NCBI RefSeq assembly: GCF_028128765.1
Contig: NZ_LBJG01000091.1
Location: forward strand, 62,001 to 126,000
Direction: 5' to 3'
From: Bradyrhizobium sp. CCBAU 51627
GTDB lineage: Bacteria; Pseudomonadota; Alphaproteobacteria; Rhizobiales; Xanthobacteraceae
Length of the DNA: 64,000 bases
Every line of letters begins with the position of its first letter. The stretch's first letter is position 1. Both the position numbers and the translations under genes were made by a program. Under the pieces are notes generated by a model. That model saw only the letters and a program-made list of their open reading frames with translations, searched no databases and was not told the origin of the DNA. Positions 20,416-28,953 of the stretch are shown piece by piece.

Positions 20416-21501
20416 TTAATCTGTCAGGATTGTTGCGTCGTTCGCAACCCAAGAGGCTACGCAGGGATCGCCTACCTCCATGGAATGGTCCGATACGTTC
20501 AGCACCTTCGATCGCAGTTGCAATCCCGTTTCGCTCCGGAATTCCAGGACCGTCGCATCGCCAACGAACGTCATGCCGCTGATGCGTCCCTGAATTCCGC
20601 CGGATGAGCCAGCGCTCGCTTCCAGTCGCAAATGTTCCGGGCGCACGCACAGAGTCGCATCCCTATCCGCATCCTGCCACGGCGGAGAGGGCAGGCTTTC
20701 GCCCGCAGGACCGTGCACGATGCCGGACTTGAGCTTAACAGGGATGAGATTGACCTCACCAACGAAACCCGCCACGAACAAATCGGCAGGCCTGCGATAA
20801 ATGTCCTTTGGCGCCGAGACTTGGCGGATCCGGCCCTCGTGCATCACCGCGACACGGTCGGACATAGCAAGCGCCTCATCCTGGTCGTGCGTGACGTAGA
20901 TCATTGTCTTACCGACGTCCTTGTGCAACGTCTTGATCTCGTTCCTGAGATGCTCACGCAGCTTCTTATCCAGCGCGCCCAAGGGTTCGTCGAGCAGAAG
21001 AACGGGCGGATCGAAAACCAGTGCCCGCGCTATCGCCACTCGCTGTTGCTGACCGCCAGACATCTGGTGGGGGTAGCGGGAGGCCAAGGCACCGAGATGC
21101 ACCTGATCGAGGATGCGATGCACCCTGGTTTCGATCTCCGCCTTTGCCATACGCCGCATCCGAAGCGGATACGCAACGTTCTCGACGACTGTCATGTGCG
21201 GAAAGAGTGCATAGTTCTGGAATATCACGCCAAGTTCTCGACGATGAGGGGGCAGACGCGTGATATCCTTGTCGCCCAACAGAACGCGACCGCTGTCCGG
21301 CATCTCGAAGCCGGCGATCATCATCAGGGTCGTTGTCTTTCCCGATCCGCTGGGCCCCAACAAGGAGATGAACTCTCCAGGTGATACGGAAAGACTGACA
21401 TCGTCAACGGCCATCGCATTGCCGTAACGCTTCTGCAAGTTATGCAGCGTAATGCCCGCGGTTTTCACGTCACTTCCGTTCACGGTCGCTTTCATCAACA
21501 T
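20416..21501 (-). CDS. potA: ABC transporter ATP-binding protein, polyamine type (PotA-like)
   Basis: A 361-residue ATPase. Walker A is LGPSGSGKTTTLMMIAG, the Q-loop region is GVIFQNYALFPHMTV, the signature is HQMSGGQQQRVAIARAL, Walker B is PVLLLDEPLGALD, and the switch His is in YVTHDQDEAL. The C-terminal third (about 250-361) is a TOBE regulatory domain, as in PotA/FbpC/UgpC-type ATPases. The ATG (21499-21501) follows GGGAGC. It lies 60 bases downstream of the fused permease gene and belongs to the 24434-to-20416 transport operon. The symbol is by family; the ligand could be spermidine, putrescine or another cationic or amino compound. Confidence 0.9.
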   Translation of the reverse strand: MLMKATVNGSDVKTAGITLHNLQKRYGNAMAVDDVSLSVSPGEFISLLGPSGSGKTTTLMMIAGFEMPDSGRVLLGDKDITRLPPHRRELGVIFQNYALFPHMTVVENVAYPLRMRRMAKAEIETRVHRILDQVHLGALASRYPHQMSGGQQQRVAIARALVFDPPVLLLDEPLGALDKKLREHLRNEIKTLHKDVGKTMIYVTHDQDEALAMSDRVAVMHEGRIRQVSAPKDIYRRPADLFVAGFVGEVNLIPVKLKSGIVHGPAGESLPSPPWQDADRDATLCVRPEHLRLEASAGSSGGIQGRISGMTFVGDATVLEFRSETGLQLRSKVLNVSDHSMEVGDPCVASWVANDATILTD

Positions 21502-21561
21502 TTCAGCTCCCTAGGGAATTCGTCGTTGGTTTTCGTTTGACCTTCCGACCAATCAGTGCCG

Positions 21562-23304
21562 TCAGGTCTTTTTTTGCCGTCTCAGCAGGGTACCGACGAC
21601 GATCACGATCGTCGCAAGCAGCATCTGCAGCGTGGCGACGGCAGCAATGGTGGGACTGATGTCCTGCCGGATTCCTTCCCACATGCGCATCGGCAAGGTC
21701 GTGATCTTTCCGATGCCAAGGAACAGCACGTAGACAACGTCGTCGAACGAGGCCAGGAACGCAAAGAAACTAGCAACGATGAGCGCCGGCAGGACCAGCG
21801 GCGCGACGATTGTGCGCATGGTGGCCCAAGGCCCGGCACCAAGGCTGCGGGCCGCACGTTCGTAGCTCGGGTTAAGGTCGCGCAGATTGGCAACCACAAT
21901 CACCACCACGTAGGGGATGGCGTGGACCGCGTGACCAAGCGCCAGGCCGAACTCGGTGCCCTGCAGACCCCACCGCGCCAGCAAGAAATAGGTCGCGACG
22001 GCCACGATAACAGTCGGCATAATAATCGGTGACAGCAAGAGCGCGATCATAGTTCCACGACCTGGCATGGCGCCGCGCGACAAACCGAAGGCAAGCATGG
22101 CGCCTAGCGCAGTTGCCATGGCGACCGCCATCAACGCAATGCGGATGCTGGTGAAGGTCGCGCGCACCCACAGCGTGTCGAACAGAAAGGCTTCGTAGTT
22201 GCGCAGCGAGTAACCTGGCAAGGGAAAGACAAAGTAGGACGAGGCGCTGAACGACAAATACGCAACGATCAGTACCGGCAGCAGGAGAAGTACAGCCAGA
22301 AAGCTTGCCAGGATCGGGACACCTCGACCTCTCATCGAAGGAAGCCAGCGATCAAGAGCGTTTGCCGCGGAGCCGATCCGCATCAACATTTTGGCGCCGA
22401 TCTGGCGGCGAGTAACGCTTGAACCAAGCTTGCCGTCTGAGAATCCCAGCAGCTGCTCAATGGGAAAGAAGCGCGAGCCAACCCATAATAAGCTCAGGAC
22501 GGCGAGCAGGAGGACCACGGAAAGCGCAGCGCCGAAATTCCAATTGAGTTGCTCCAGGATCTGCGAGCTGATCGCCATGGTGATCATGACGTCTGACAGA
22601 CCACCCATCAACGCAGGTGTGATGTAGAAACCGAGACAGTAGATGAAGACAAGCAGAACCCCCGCAATCAGGCCCGGTAGGCTGAGCGGTAGAAAGATGG
22701 TGAGGAAGGCGGCGAGCGGGCTCGCTCCATTCGCCCTCGCAGCGCGCATAAGTTTCGGGTCAATGCTAGACATGACCGTGTACATCGGCAGGATCATCAT
22801 CGGCATGACAATGTGGGTCATACCGAGGATCACGCCAAATCGGTTGTAGAGCAGCGGGATTGGTTGGGACACCCAGCCGAGCTCCAGCAGGAACTGATTA
22901 ACGACGCCATTGCGCCCAAGAAGAACAATCCAAGCGAAGGTCCGTGCCAAAGTGCTGGTGAAATAGGGCAGCACGACCCCGATGAGCAAAAAGGTGCGCA
23001 ATACCATTCCGCCCGTCGTGAGGGCGTAAGCGATGGGATAGCTAAGCACGAAGGCGAGCGCAGTCACCGTCACGCTGATCTCCAGCGTATTACGCATCAC
23101 GGTCAGATAGACAGGGGTGTCGCCGATGCGCGAAAAATTCGCGAGAGTCCAATTTGGCATCCCGAACGCAAGCAACAAAAGCCCCGTGAGCGGCACGACA
23201 AAGAGCACCACGAGGAACACGCTTCCAGGTAGCAATAGCCAGGCCCATGGGGTCGGCCAAGGTCGCGAGGATTGCGCTCGACCTTTGATTGCCATTGAAC
23301 TCAT
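21562..23304 (-). CDS. ABC transporter permease with PotB- and PotC-like halves fused
   Basis: A protein of about 580 residues. The N-terminal half (to about 290) has six predicted membrane segments starting at WAWLLLPGSVFLVVLFVVPL and an EAA-type loop, RAARANGASPLAAFLTIFLPL. The second half (about 320-580) begins a new six-segment unit at VPILASFLAVLLLLPVLIVA and has its own loop, ERAARSLGAGPWATMRTIVAP. In most polyamine importers these are two proteins, PotB and PotC. The likely start is the ATG at 23302-23304, which overlaps the stop of the binding-protein gene as ATGA and implies coupled translation; ATG 23316 is an alternative. It forms the whole membrane channel of this importer. Confidence 0.9.
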   Translation of the reverse strand: MSSMAIKGRAQSSRPWPTPWAWLLLPGSVFLVVLFVVPLTGLLLLAFGMPNWTLANFSRIGDTPVYLTVMRNTLEISVTVTALAFVLSYPIAYALTTGGMVLRTFLLIGVVLPYFTSTLARTFAWIVLLGRNGVVNQFLLELGWVSQPIPLLYNRFGVILGMTHIVMPMMILPMYTVMSSIDPKLMRAARANGASPLAAFLTIFLPLSLPGLIAGVLLVFIYCLGFYITPALMGGLSDVMITMAISSQILEQLNWNFGAALSVVLLLAVLSLLWVGSRFFPIEQLLGFSDGKLGSSVTRRQIGAKMLMRIGSAANALDRWLPSMRGRGVPILASFLAVLLLLPVLIVAYLSFSASSYFVFPLPGYSLRNYEAFLFDTLWVRATFTSIRIALMAVAMATALGAMLAFGLSRGAMPGRGTMIALLLSPIIMPTVIVAVATYFLLARWGLQGTEFGLALGHAVHAIPYVVVIVVANLRDLNPSYERAARSLGAGPWATMRTIVAPLVLPALIVASFFAFLASFDDVVYVLFLGIGKITTLPMRMWEGIRQDISPTIAAVATLQMLLATIVIVVGTLLRRQKKT

Positions 23305-24434
23305 TGTGCCCGCCATGCCAGCCAGCGCTCCTGGAGATGATCTACATTGGTCTTTCCATCAGGGCGCTTGGCGGCGAGCCAAGCATCATCCTGAGCCACT
23401 AGCTGGGATGCATTGTCCTCAGTAATGCTGAGAAGCGGAACGAGATCTGCCGGCAAATGCTGGAGCTGATTCACATTGGGGCCTGTGAGGTTCGTGCCCA
23501 TCGTGAATGCCGCGGCATTCTGAGCCCTGTTCAGGAATGCAACCAGCTTTTGTGCGTTTCCGCTGTTAGGAGCGCCTTTGAGCACGGTCCAATAGACATA
23601 GACCAGATTTCCACCGCTCCACACCATGCGGATGGGCGCCCCCTGGCGAATGGCCGACACCGCACGACCATCGTAGCAGCTCGTCATCACGAACTCCCGA
23701 TTGATCAACGCTTGAACAGGCTCGCCTCCCGCCGTCCACCATTTCGCGACATTCGGCTTGATTTCCGAGAGCTTCTTAAGAGCCCTCTCGACCTTGTCAT
23801 CGGTCAGCGGCCAACGATCCGAATTTGGCACACCGTCAGCCGCGAGTGCCAAGACCATATGCCTGGCGACACTGCTGAGGCCGCGCGGCCCGGGAAAAGC
23901 CTTGACGCTCCAAAAATCGGCCCAGTTTTGCGGCCCTCCCTTGGGGAAGGAACGTTCATCATAAGCGAGCAAGGTCGTCGAACGGAATGCAACGACCGCG
24001 TCACTGAGGCGAGCACTTTGCGGTGCCCCCTTGAGTGCTTCATCATCCCACAAACCGTAGTCAATGGACTGAAACAAACCAGCATCATGCATCGTCGGGT
24101 AATTCTGCCCGTCAATCAAGGCGACGTCCCAATCGACGCGCCCGGCGCGGGTCATGGCCCTCACTTGAGGTTCGGCAATGTCAGCGGTCACGTCGATCAC
24201 AGCAATGCCCGTCGCCTTTGTGAAGGGCTCATAAACATACTTTCTCACCGCCTGCGTGTACGATCCGCCGTAGCTGAAGACGACAACTTCCCCGCTGCCA
24301 GCAAGCCTTTCCTGCGCCCAGGCTGCAGTAGCCCTCGCAACGAACGGCACGCTCAGTAAAGCCGCTGCCGACTCGACAAATGAGCGCCGAGTCAGGCCAC
24401 GATGTAAACCGCCAACACGATCCTTCATTATCAT
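23301..24434 (-). CDS. Polyamine-type ABC transporter periplasmic binding protein (PotD-like), operon copy
   Basis: A 377-residue exported protein. The N-terminus is a signal (TRRSFVESAAALLSVPFVA...AWAQ, about residues 15-42) with twin Arg, cleaved before ERLAGSGEVVVFSYGGS. The mature part matches the orphan copy at 1931-3073 along its length: YEPFTKATGIAVIDV, VRAMTRAGRVDWDVALIDGQNYP, NWADFWSVKAFPGPRGL, and the same HLQERWLAWRAQ end. GGGGAGGAG precedes the ATG. The stop overlaps the permease start. It is the first gene of the importer operon and binds the ligand in the periplasm. The downstream aminotransferase and semialdehyde dehydrogenase genes suggest an omega-amino or polyamine ligand (inference). 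Confidence 0.92.
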   Translation of the reverse strand: MIMKDRVGGLHRGLTRRSFVESAAALLSVPFVARATAAWAQERLAGSGEVVVFSYGGSYTQAVRKYVYEPFTKATGIAVIDVTADIAEPQVRAMTRAGRVDWDVALIDGQNYPTMHDAGLFQSIDYGLWDDEALKGAPQSARLSDAVVAFRSTTLLAYDERSFPKGGPQNWADFWSVKAFPGPRGLSSVARHMVLALAADGVPNSDRWPLTDDKVERALKKLSEIKPNVAKWWTAGGEPVQALINREFVMTSCYDGRAVSAIRQGAPIRMVWSGGNLVYVYWTVLKGAPNSGNAQKLVAFLNRAQNAAAFTMGTNLTGPNVNQLQHLPADLVPLLSITEDNASQLVAQDDAWLAAKRPDGKTNVDHLQERWLAWRAQ

Positions 24435-24911
24435 GGCACTCCTCCCCTAACTGACACAGCCCTACATGGTTTGCCGAAACAATTTACACCGTCCAAGGCC
24501 ATATTGACGCGCAAAAACGGCAAGGAAGCGCCGAATCGCGAGGAAAAGCCGCAACTAGCAGCTTTCCTGTCGACGATTTCACCATCCAATTAGGATACGA
24601 TCGTAGCACTGCAACCAAGCACCCTACATGCACTCCACGCCCGTCCCTTAAACCAAGACGTTCGCGATGCTGCTGTTAGGCGGCGACCGCGTTATTAGGC
24701 GACGCCAGCACAGCCGCAAACCGCGGTCACGCGATGATCGCCCCCCCAACCCGGCAAGCACGACCATCATGATGCCGAAGCTGCCCGGGAGTGCTATTGA
24801 GCGGTTCGGCAGCCCCTTGCTTCGCGACGCCAGCCCCTCTCCTTCCGGCACCCGAGGAAGATCAGCGAATTGGAGAGACGGCCGATTTCAGATCGGAATA
24901 CAGGAACCGGT
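24435..24911. other. Promoter region of the importer operon; no gene seen
   Basis: About 480 bases between the aminotransferase stop and the binding-protein start. A half-site-like TAGGATACGA (24591-24600) resembles the AGGATAC part of the elements at 27865-27884 and 31265-31283. Confidence 0.4.
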
Positions 24912-26309
24912 TTAAATTGCCGTTTCTTTCGTAAGCTCGTCCATCACTTGCTTCGTCGCGCGATAGGCGAGTTCAACGATCTCATCTACCTCATGTTCGG
25001 AAACGACGAGAGGTGGAGCGAAACCTAGAATGTCTCCGTGCGGCATTGCTCGCGCGATAAGCCCCCTGTCGCGCGCCGCCTTGGAGATGCGGGCGCCCAG
25101 CTTGAGCTGCGGATCAAAACGTCGTTTCGTCTGGCGGTCCGCGACGAACTCTACGGCACCGAGTAGGCCTACGCCTCTTACCTCCCCGACAATCTCCAAC
25201 TGCGCAAACCGCTCCTTGAGCCGCTTCAAGAAATGCGCGCCAACGGTTCTCGCCCGTTCGCTTAGTTGCTCCTTCTGCACAATATCGAGGACGGCGTTAG
25301 CAGCTGCGGCCGCGATCGGATGGCCTGAATAAGTATAGCCGTGGGAGAATGCGCCGACACGATCCGCGGCTTCTTCCATCACTGCATAGACCCTCTCGCC
25401 AACGATTGCCGCCGAGAGTGGCATGTAACCGGAGGTCAGCCCCTTGGCCACTGTTACAAGGTCGGGCTCCATCCCATAAAGAGTGCTGCCGAACTCAGCG
25501 CCGGTGCGACCAAATCCACAAATCACTTCATCTGCGATCAAAAGAACGTCGTAGCGTCGCAGCACCGCTTGAATTTCACGCCAATAACCGTCGGGCGGCG
25601 GCGTGATCCCTCCTGTACCCAGCACCGGCTCAGCAATAAAGGCGCCGATCGTTTCCGGCCCCTCACGCATGATCATCTGTTCTAGCTCAGCCGCACGTCG
25701 ACGAGAGAAAGCCTCTTCCGTCTCACCTAGCTCGGCACCCCAGTAGTGGTGGGGCGCGCCTGTGTGCAAGATACCCGGAAAGGGCAGGTCCATATGATCA
25801 TGGTAGAACGACATGCCGGTCATCGAGCCGGAAACGACTGAGCAGCCATGGTAACCGCGCTCGCGCGAGATAATCTTCTTCTTTTTGGGCTGACCGCGCA
25901 AGTTGTTGTAATACCAGACAAGCTTAGCCTGGGTCTCGTTGGCGTCTGATCCGGATAGCCCGTAGAAGACTTTGCTTGGTTTACCAGGCGCCATTCGCAC
26001 GAGGCGATCCGAGAGAATAGCCAGCTCGTCGGTCGTGTGGGCAGCATATGTATGGTAGTAGGCCAATTTGTAGGCCTGCCGCGCAATCGCCTCGGCCACC
26101 TCGGTCCGGCCGTACCCAATATTGACGCAGTAAAGACCAGCAAAGCCATCGATGTAGCTATGTCCCTTGGCGTCTTCGATGCGAATACCCTTCCCGCCGG
26201 TGACGATTGTCGGATCACCAATTTTGCCGGTAGCAAACTCCTTAAGTTGGGTGAAGGGGTGCAGAACAGTCGCGCGATCTTTTTCGGCGATCGTCTTGAT
26301 ATCGTTCAT
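24912..26309 (-). CDS. Class III (omega) aminotransferase, PLP-dependent
   Basis: A 465-residue enzyme of the omega-amino acid:pyruvate / putrescine / GABA aminotransferase group. Key parts are GLYCVNIGYGRTEVAEAI, GLSGSDANETQAKL, SRERGYHGCSVVSGS (PLP phosphate and ring contacts), FIAEPVLGTGGITPPPDGYW, IADEVICGFGRTG with the PLP Asp, and the Schiff-base Lys in VTVAKGLTSGYMPLSA. AGGAGAAA precedes the ATG at 26307-26309. It lies 10 bases after the aldehyde dehydrogenase gene, so both form one operon facing away from the Lrp-type regulator. Probable role: remove the terminal amino group of an imported amine, giving a semialdehyde for its neighbour. Confidence 0.92.
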   Translation of the reverse strand: MNDIKTIAEKDRATVLHPFTQLKEFATGKIGDPTIVTGGKGIRIEDAKGHSYIDGFAGLYCVNIGYGRTEVAEAIARQAYKLAYYHTYAAHTTDELAILSDRLVRMAPGKPSKVFYGLSGSDANETQAKLVWYYNNLRGQPKKKKIISRERGYHGCSVVSGSMTGMSFYHDHMDLPFPGILHTGAPHHYWGAELGETEEAFSRRRAAELEQMIMREGPETIGAFIAEPVLGTGGITPPPDGYWREIQAVLRRYDVLLIADEVICGFGRTGAEFGSTLYGMEPDLVTVAKGLTSGYMPLSAAIVGERVYAVMEEAADRVGAFSHGYTYSGHPIAAAAANAVLDIVQKEQLSERARTVGAHFLKRLKERFAQLEIVGEVRGVGLLGAVEFVADRQTKRRFDPQLKLGARISKAARDRGLIARAMPHGDILGFAPPLVVSEHEVDEIVELAYRATKQVMDELTKETAI

Positions 26310-26319
26310 ACCATTTCTC

Positions 26320-27855
26320 CTAATCGACCAGATCGCCGAAGCAGACGTATTTCAGTTCCATGTATTCCTGAATGCCATGTCGGGAACCTTCGCGACCGAG
26401 GCCGGATTGCTTCCAACCTCCAAACGGAATTGGCGGCCCAGTGAATGAGGCCGTATTGATGCCAACCATTCCGTACTCGATGTTCTCAGAAAGTCGCAGC
26501 GCTCGACGCAAGCTGTCGGTGTAGACGTAGGCGGCCAAGCCCATTTCACTGGAGTTGGCTCGGGCCAGAACCTCCTCCTCGGAGTCGAACGGAAGTACTG
26601 CGGCCACCGGGCCGAATGTCTCCTCGCTCGAAATGAGCATGTTGTCAGTGACATCGCTCAGCAATGTTGGGCAGACGAAGTTCTGCCCGAACACGCGGTC
26701 TGGCTTCCCAGAAATAACCCGCGCCCCTTTTGCCAGGGCGTCATTAATCTGAGCCCTGCACTTTTCGGCCACGGACGACTTCGTCATCGGCCCGATATCA
26801 GTCGCAGACTCCAACCCGTGACCAACTTTGAGCCGGGTGATTGCCGCCGCAAACTTTTCGACAAAGGCGCTATAAATGCGCCTTTGTACATAGATGCGAT
26901 TGGCCGCCAAGCAGTCCTGCCCCGACGTGGCAAACTTTGCGGCCATAGCCCCCTTAACGGCCTTATCGAGATCGACATCGTCAAAGATAATGAAGGGGGC
27001 ATGCCCTCCGAGCTCGAGAGAGACTTTCTTTACCGTCTGCGCCGCCCCCTGCAGTAACAAACGACCGACTTCTGTAGACCCCGTGAACGAAAGGGCTCGC
27101 ACCCTTGCATCCCGCAACAGAGGCTTTGAGAGTTCGATTGGATTGCCGACGAGCACTTGAAATACACCGGGCGGAACCCCAGCCTCTTGAGCCAACCTCG
27201 CCAGCGCAAGAGCCGAAAGCGGCGTCTCGGGCGCAGGCTTCACGATGACCGGGCAGCCAGCTGCCATGGCGGCCCCCGCCTTTCGCGTAATCATGGCGAC
27301 AGGAAAATTCCAAGGAGTGATTGCCGCCGCAACGCCGACGGGCTGCATCCTTACTTGAAGCACACTTCCAGGCTTATGGCTTGGGATCGTCTCGCCATAG
27401 GTGCGCTCTCCCTCTGCGGCAAACCACTGGAGAAATCCCGCACCATATCCAATTTCGGACCTTGCTTCCGCGAGCGGCTTGCCCTGCTCGCAAGTTAGGA
27501 GGACGGCAAGCTCCTCCGCATGGGCGAGCATTAACGAGGCCCAAGTCCTGAGAATCGCACCCCGCTTCTCTGGCAGCAGCTCTCGCCATTGAGCAAAAGA
27601 TCGTTGCGCTGCGTCGATCGCAAGATTCACATCTGCGGCGCCGCAACGAGCAACTTCGGCGATCACTTCGCCAGTTGCCGGATCGATGACAACGTCTCTT
27701 TGGTCGCCCCCAATCCAGCGCCCATCGATCAGAGCGCTCCCCACGACAAAATCTCGGCGCCGCAGATTCTCGAGATGCCCCTTAGCTAGCCCGACATGAG
27801 GGAGACTGTTGGGCCGGGCAGCTTGGAAAACCATTTCGAAGTCCTTGGCGGTCAT
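26320..27855 (-). CDS. NAD(P)-dependent succinate-semialdehyde-type dehydrogenase (GabD-like)
   Basis: A 511-residue aldehyde dehydrogenase of the succinate/glutarate semialdehyde group. ITPWNFPVAMITRKAGAAMAAGCPVIVKPAPETPLSA is the diagnostic stretch (split here only for description), with FTGSTEVG, the Glu in SLELGGHAPF, the catalytic Cys in SGQDCLAANR, and the terminal PFGGWKQSGLGREGS. ATG 27853-27855 lacks a good ribosome site. ATG 27832-27834, behind AAGGA, may be the real start, giving about 504 residues. It is the first gene of the operon with the aminotransferase and likely oxidises that enzyme's semialdehyde product. Confidence 0.92.
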   Translation of the reverse strand: MTAKDFEMVFQAARPNSLPHVGLAKGHLENLRRRDFVVGSALIDGRWIGGDQRDVVIDPATGEVIAEVARCGAADVNLAIDAAQRSFAQWRELLPEKRGAILRTWASLMLAHAEELAVLLTCEQGKPLAEARSEIGYGAGFLQWFAAEGERTYGETIPSHKPGSVLQVRMQPVGVAAAITPWNFPVAMITRKAGAAMAAGCPVIVKPAPETPLSALALARLAQEAGVPPGVFQVLVGNPIELSKPLLRDARVRALSFTGSTEVGRLLLQGAAQTVKKVSLELGGHAPFIIFDDVDLDKAVKGAMAAKFATSGQDCLAANRIYVQRRIYSAFVEKFAAAITRLKVGHGLESATDIGPMTKSSVAEKCRAQINDALAKGARVISGKPDRVFGQNFVCPTLLSDVTDNMLISSEETFGPVAAVLPFDSEEEVLARANSSEMGLAAYVYTDSLRRALRLSENIEYGMVGINTASFTGPPIPFGGWKQSGLGREGSRHGIQEYMELKYVCFGDLVD

Positions 27856-27864
27856 CTTGTTGAA

Positions 27865-27884
27865 ATTCTGCTGACAATCAGGAT
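27865..27884. promoter_or_regulatory. Putative Lrp-type operator in the divergent promoter
   Basis: ATTCTG (27865-27870) and CAGGAT (27879-27884) face each other across 8 bases, forming an inverted repeat between the aldehyde dehydrogenase operon and the divergent Lrp/AsnC gene. The half-sites match those of the dyads at 3177, 6542, 14916 and 31265, here with wider spacing. Confidence 0.4.
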
Positions 27885-27985
27885 ACTAATGTCAACGACA
27901 GATTTGCGTCGCTTTTAACCATCGCGTGGACGGTTTCCTGCAGGACCTTGCCACTTTGCAGCGGAATTCACCTGGAGCCTGATTT

Positions 27986-28462
27986 ATGCAATACGACCGA
28001 ACAGACGCCCGCATCCTGGAGATTGTGCAGAAGAACAATCGCCTGACATCTGAAATCATCGGCGAACTTGCTGGGCTTTCCGCTACTGCGTGCCAACGGC
28101 GTTTGAAAAGGCTCCGCTGTGCCGGCATCATCGAGGCCGACGTCTCGATTGTTTCGGCAAAGGCGGTGGGACGGCCTATTCAGATGCTCGTGCTCGTAAG
28201 TCTCGAGCGTGAGCGCGCAGACATCATCGACAGGTTCAAGAAGGCGATCAAGGCGTCGGCTGAGGTCGTCAACGGATTCTACGTCACTGGGGACGCTGAC
28301 TTCGTCCTTTATATTACGGCGCGGACTATGGAAGATTACGAGCAATTCACCCGACGTTTCTTTTATGAGAATCCTGACATCAAAGGGTTCAAGACAATGG
28401 TCGTCATGGATCGCGTAAAGGCTGGTTTTGCGATCCCCGTAGAGGCCCCGCACGAGGATTGA
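27986..28462 (+). CDS. Lrp/AsnC family transcriptional regulator
   Basis: A 158-residue regulator of usual length. Residues about 4-60 form the AsnC-type winged helix-turn-helix (DRTDARILEIVQKNNRLTSEIIGELAGLS, then CQRRLKRLRCAGIIEADVSIV). Residues about 68-150 form the RAM ligand-binding domain (VLVSLERERADIIDRF, VNGFYVTGDADFVLYITARTMEDYEQF). Such proteins sense amino acids and often control a neighbouring catabolic operon. It is divergent from the aldehyde dehydrogenase/aminotransferase operon with 130 bases between, the classical arrangement for local control. GGAG lies upstream of the ATG. It may also act on the recurring dyad motif elsewhere in the window. Confidence 0.92.
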   Translation: MQYDRTDARILEIVQKNNRLTSEIIGELAGLSATACQRRLKRLRCAGIIEADVSIVSAKAVGRPIQMLVLVSLERERADIIDRFKKAIKASAEVVNGFYVTGDADFVLYITARTMEDYEQFTRRFFYENPDIKGFKTMVVMDRVKAGFAIPVEAPHED

Positions 28463-28953
28463 AGTTTCTGCCTTTGCACCGTTATTCTGAGGCTTCGCGC
28501 TTTTTTTCATCGCTCATCCGGGCATAACGCGAGAAACGCGCACAAGCGCTCTTGTATATATTTGGTGATACTAATTCGCTCTGCGGTAGAGGCGCATCGT
28601 TGCTCCAACAACCGGGATCGCAGCCAAGTGAACCGATGCCGCGGATTTGAGAGCAAACGCGAAAGCCGTTATGCCGTGATGACCGGATCGAACATGACTG
28701 CGTTGCGGGAGCAATGCTAAAGCTGTCAGAGACCTCGGAACGATCTCCAATCAGAGCGCGACAAATCGATTCCTAGATCTGGATATTAGGCTTGCGGGTT
28801 GCGACAGAAGCAGCGAACTCAAAAACGAAATGGGCACGCAACACGGGTTCAGATGTTTGAGGGCGGGCCAGAACCGCTCATCCAATCTGACTTCATCGTT
28901 CCGCGACAAATACTGAGCTCGGTCAGGTTGCCGCGCACGGTCTGTGAATCCAA
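28463..28953. other. Intergenic region before the MFS gene
   Basis: About 490 bases, no gene supported. A run of seven T at about 28500-28507 follows a GC-rich segment soon after the regulator stop and could be a weak terminator. Confidence 0.4.
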
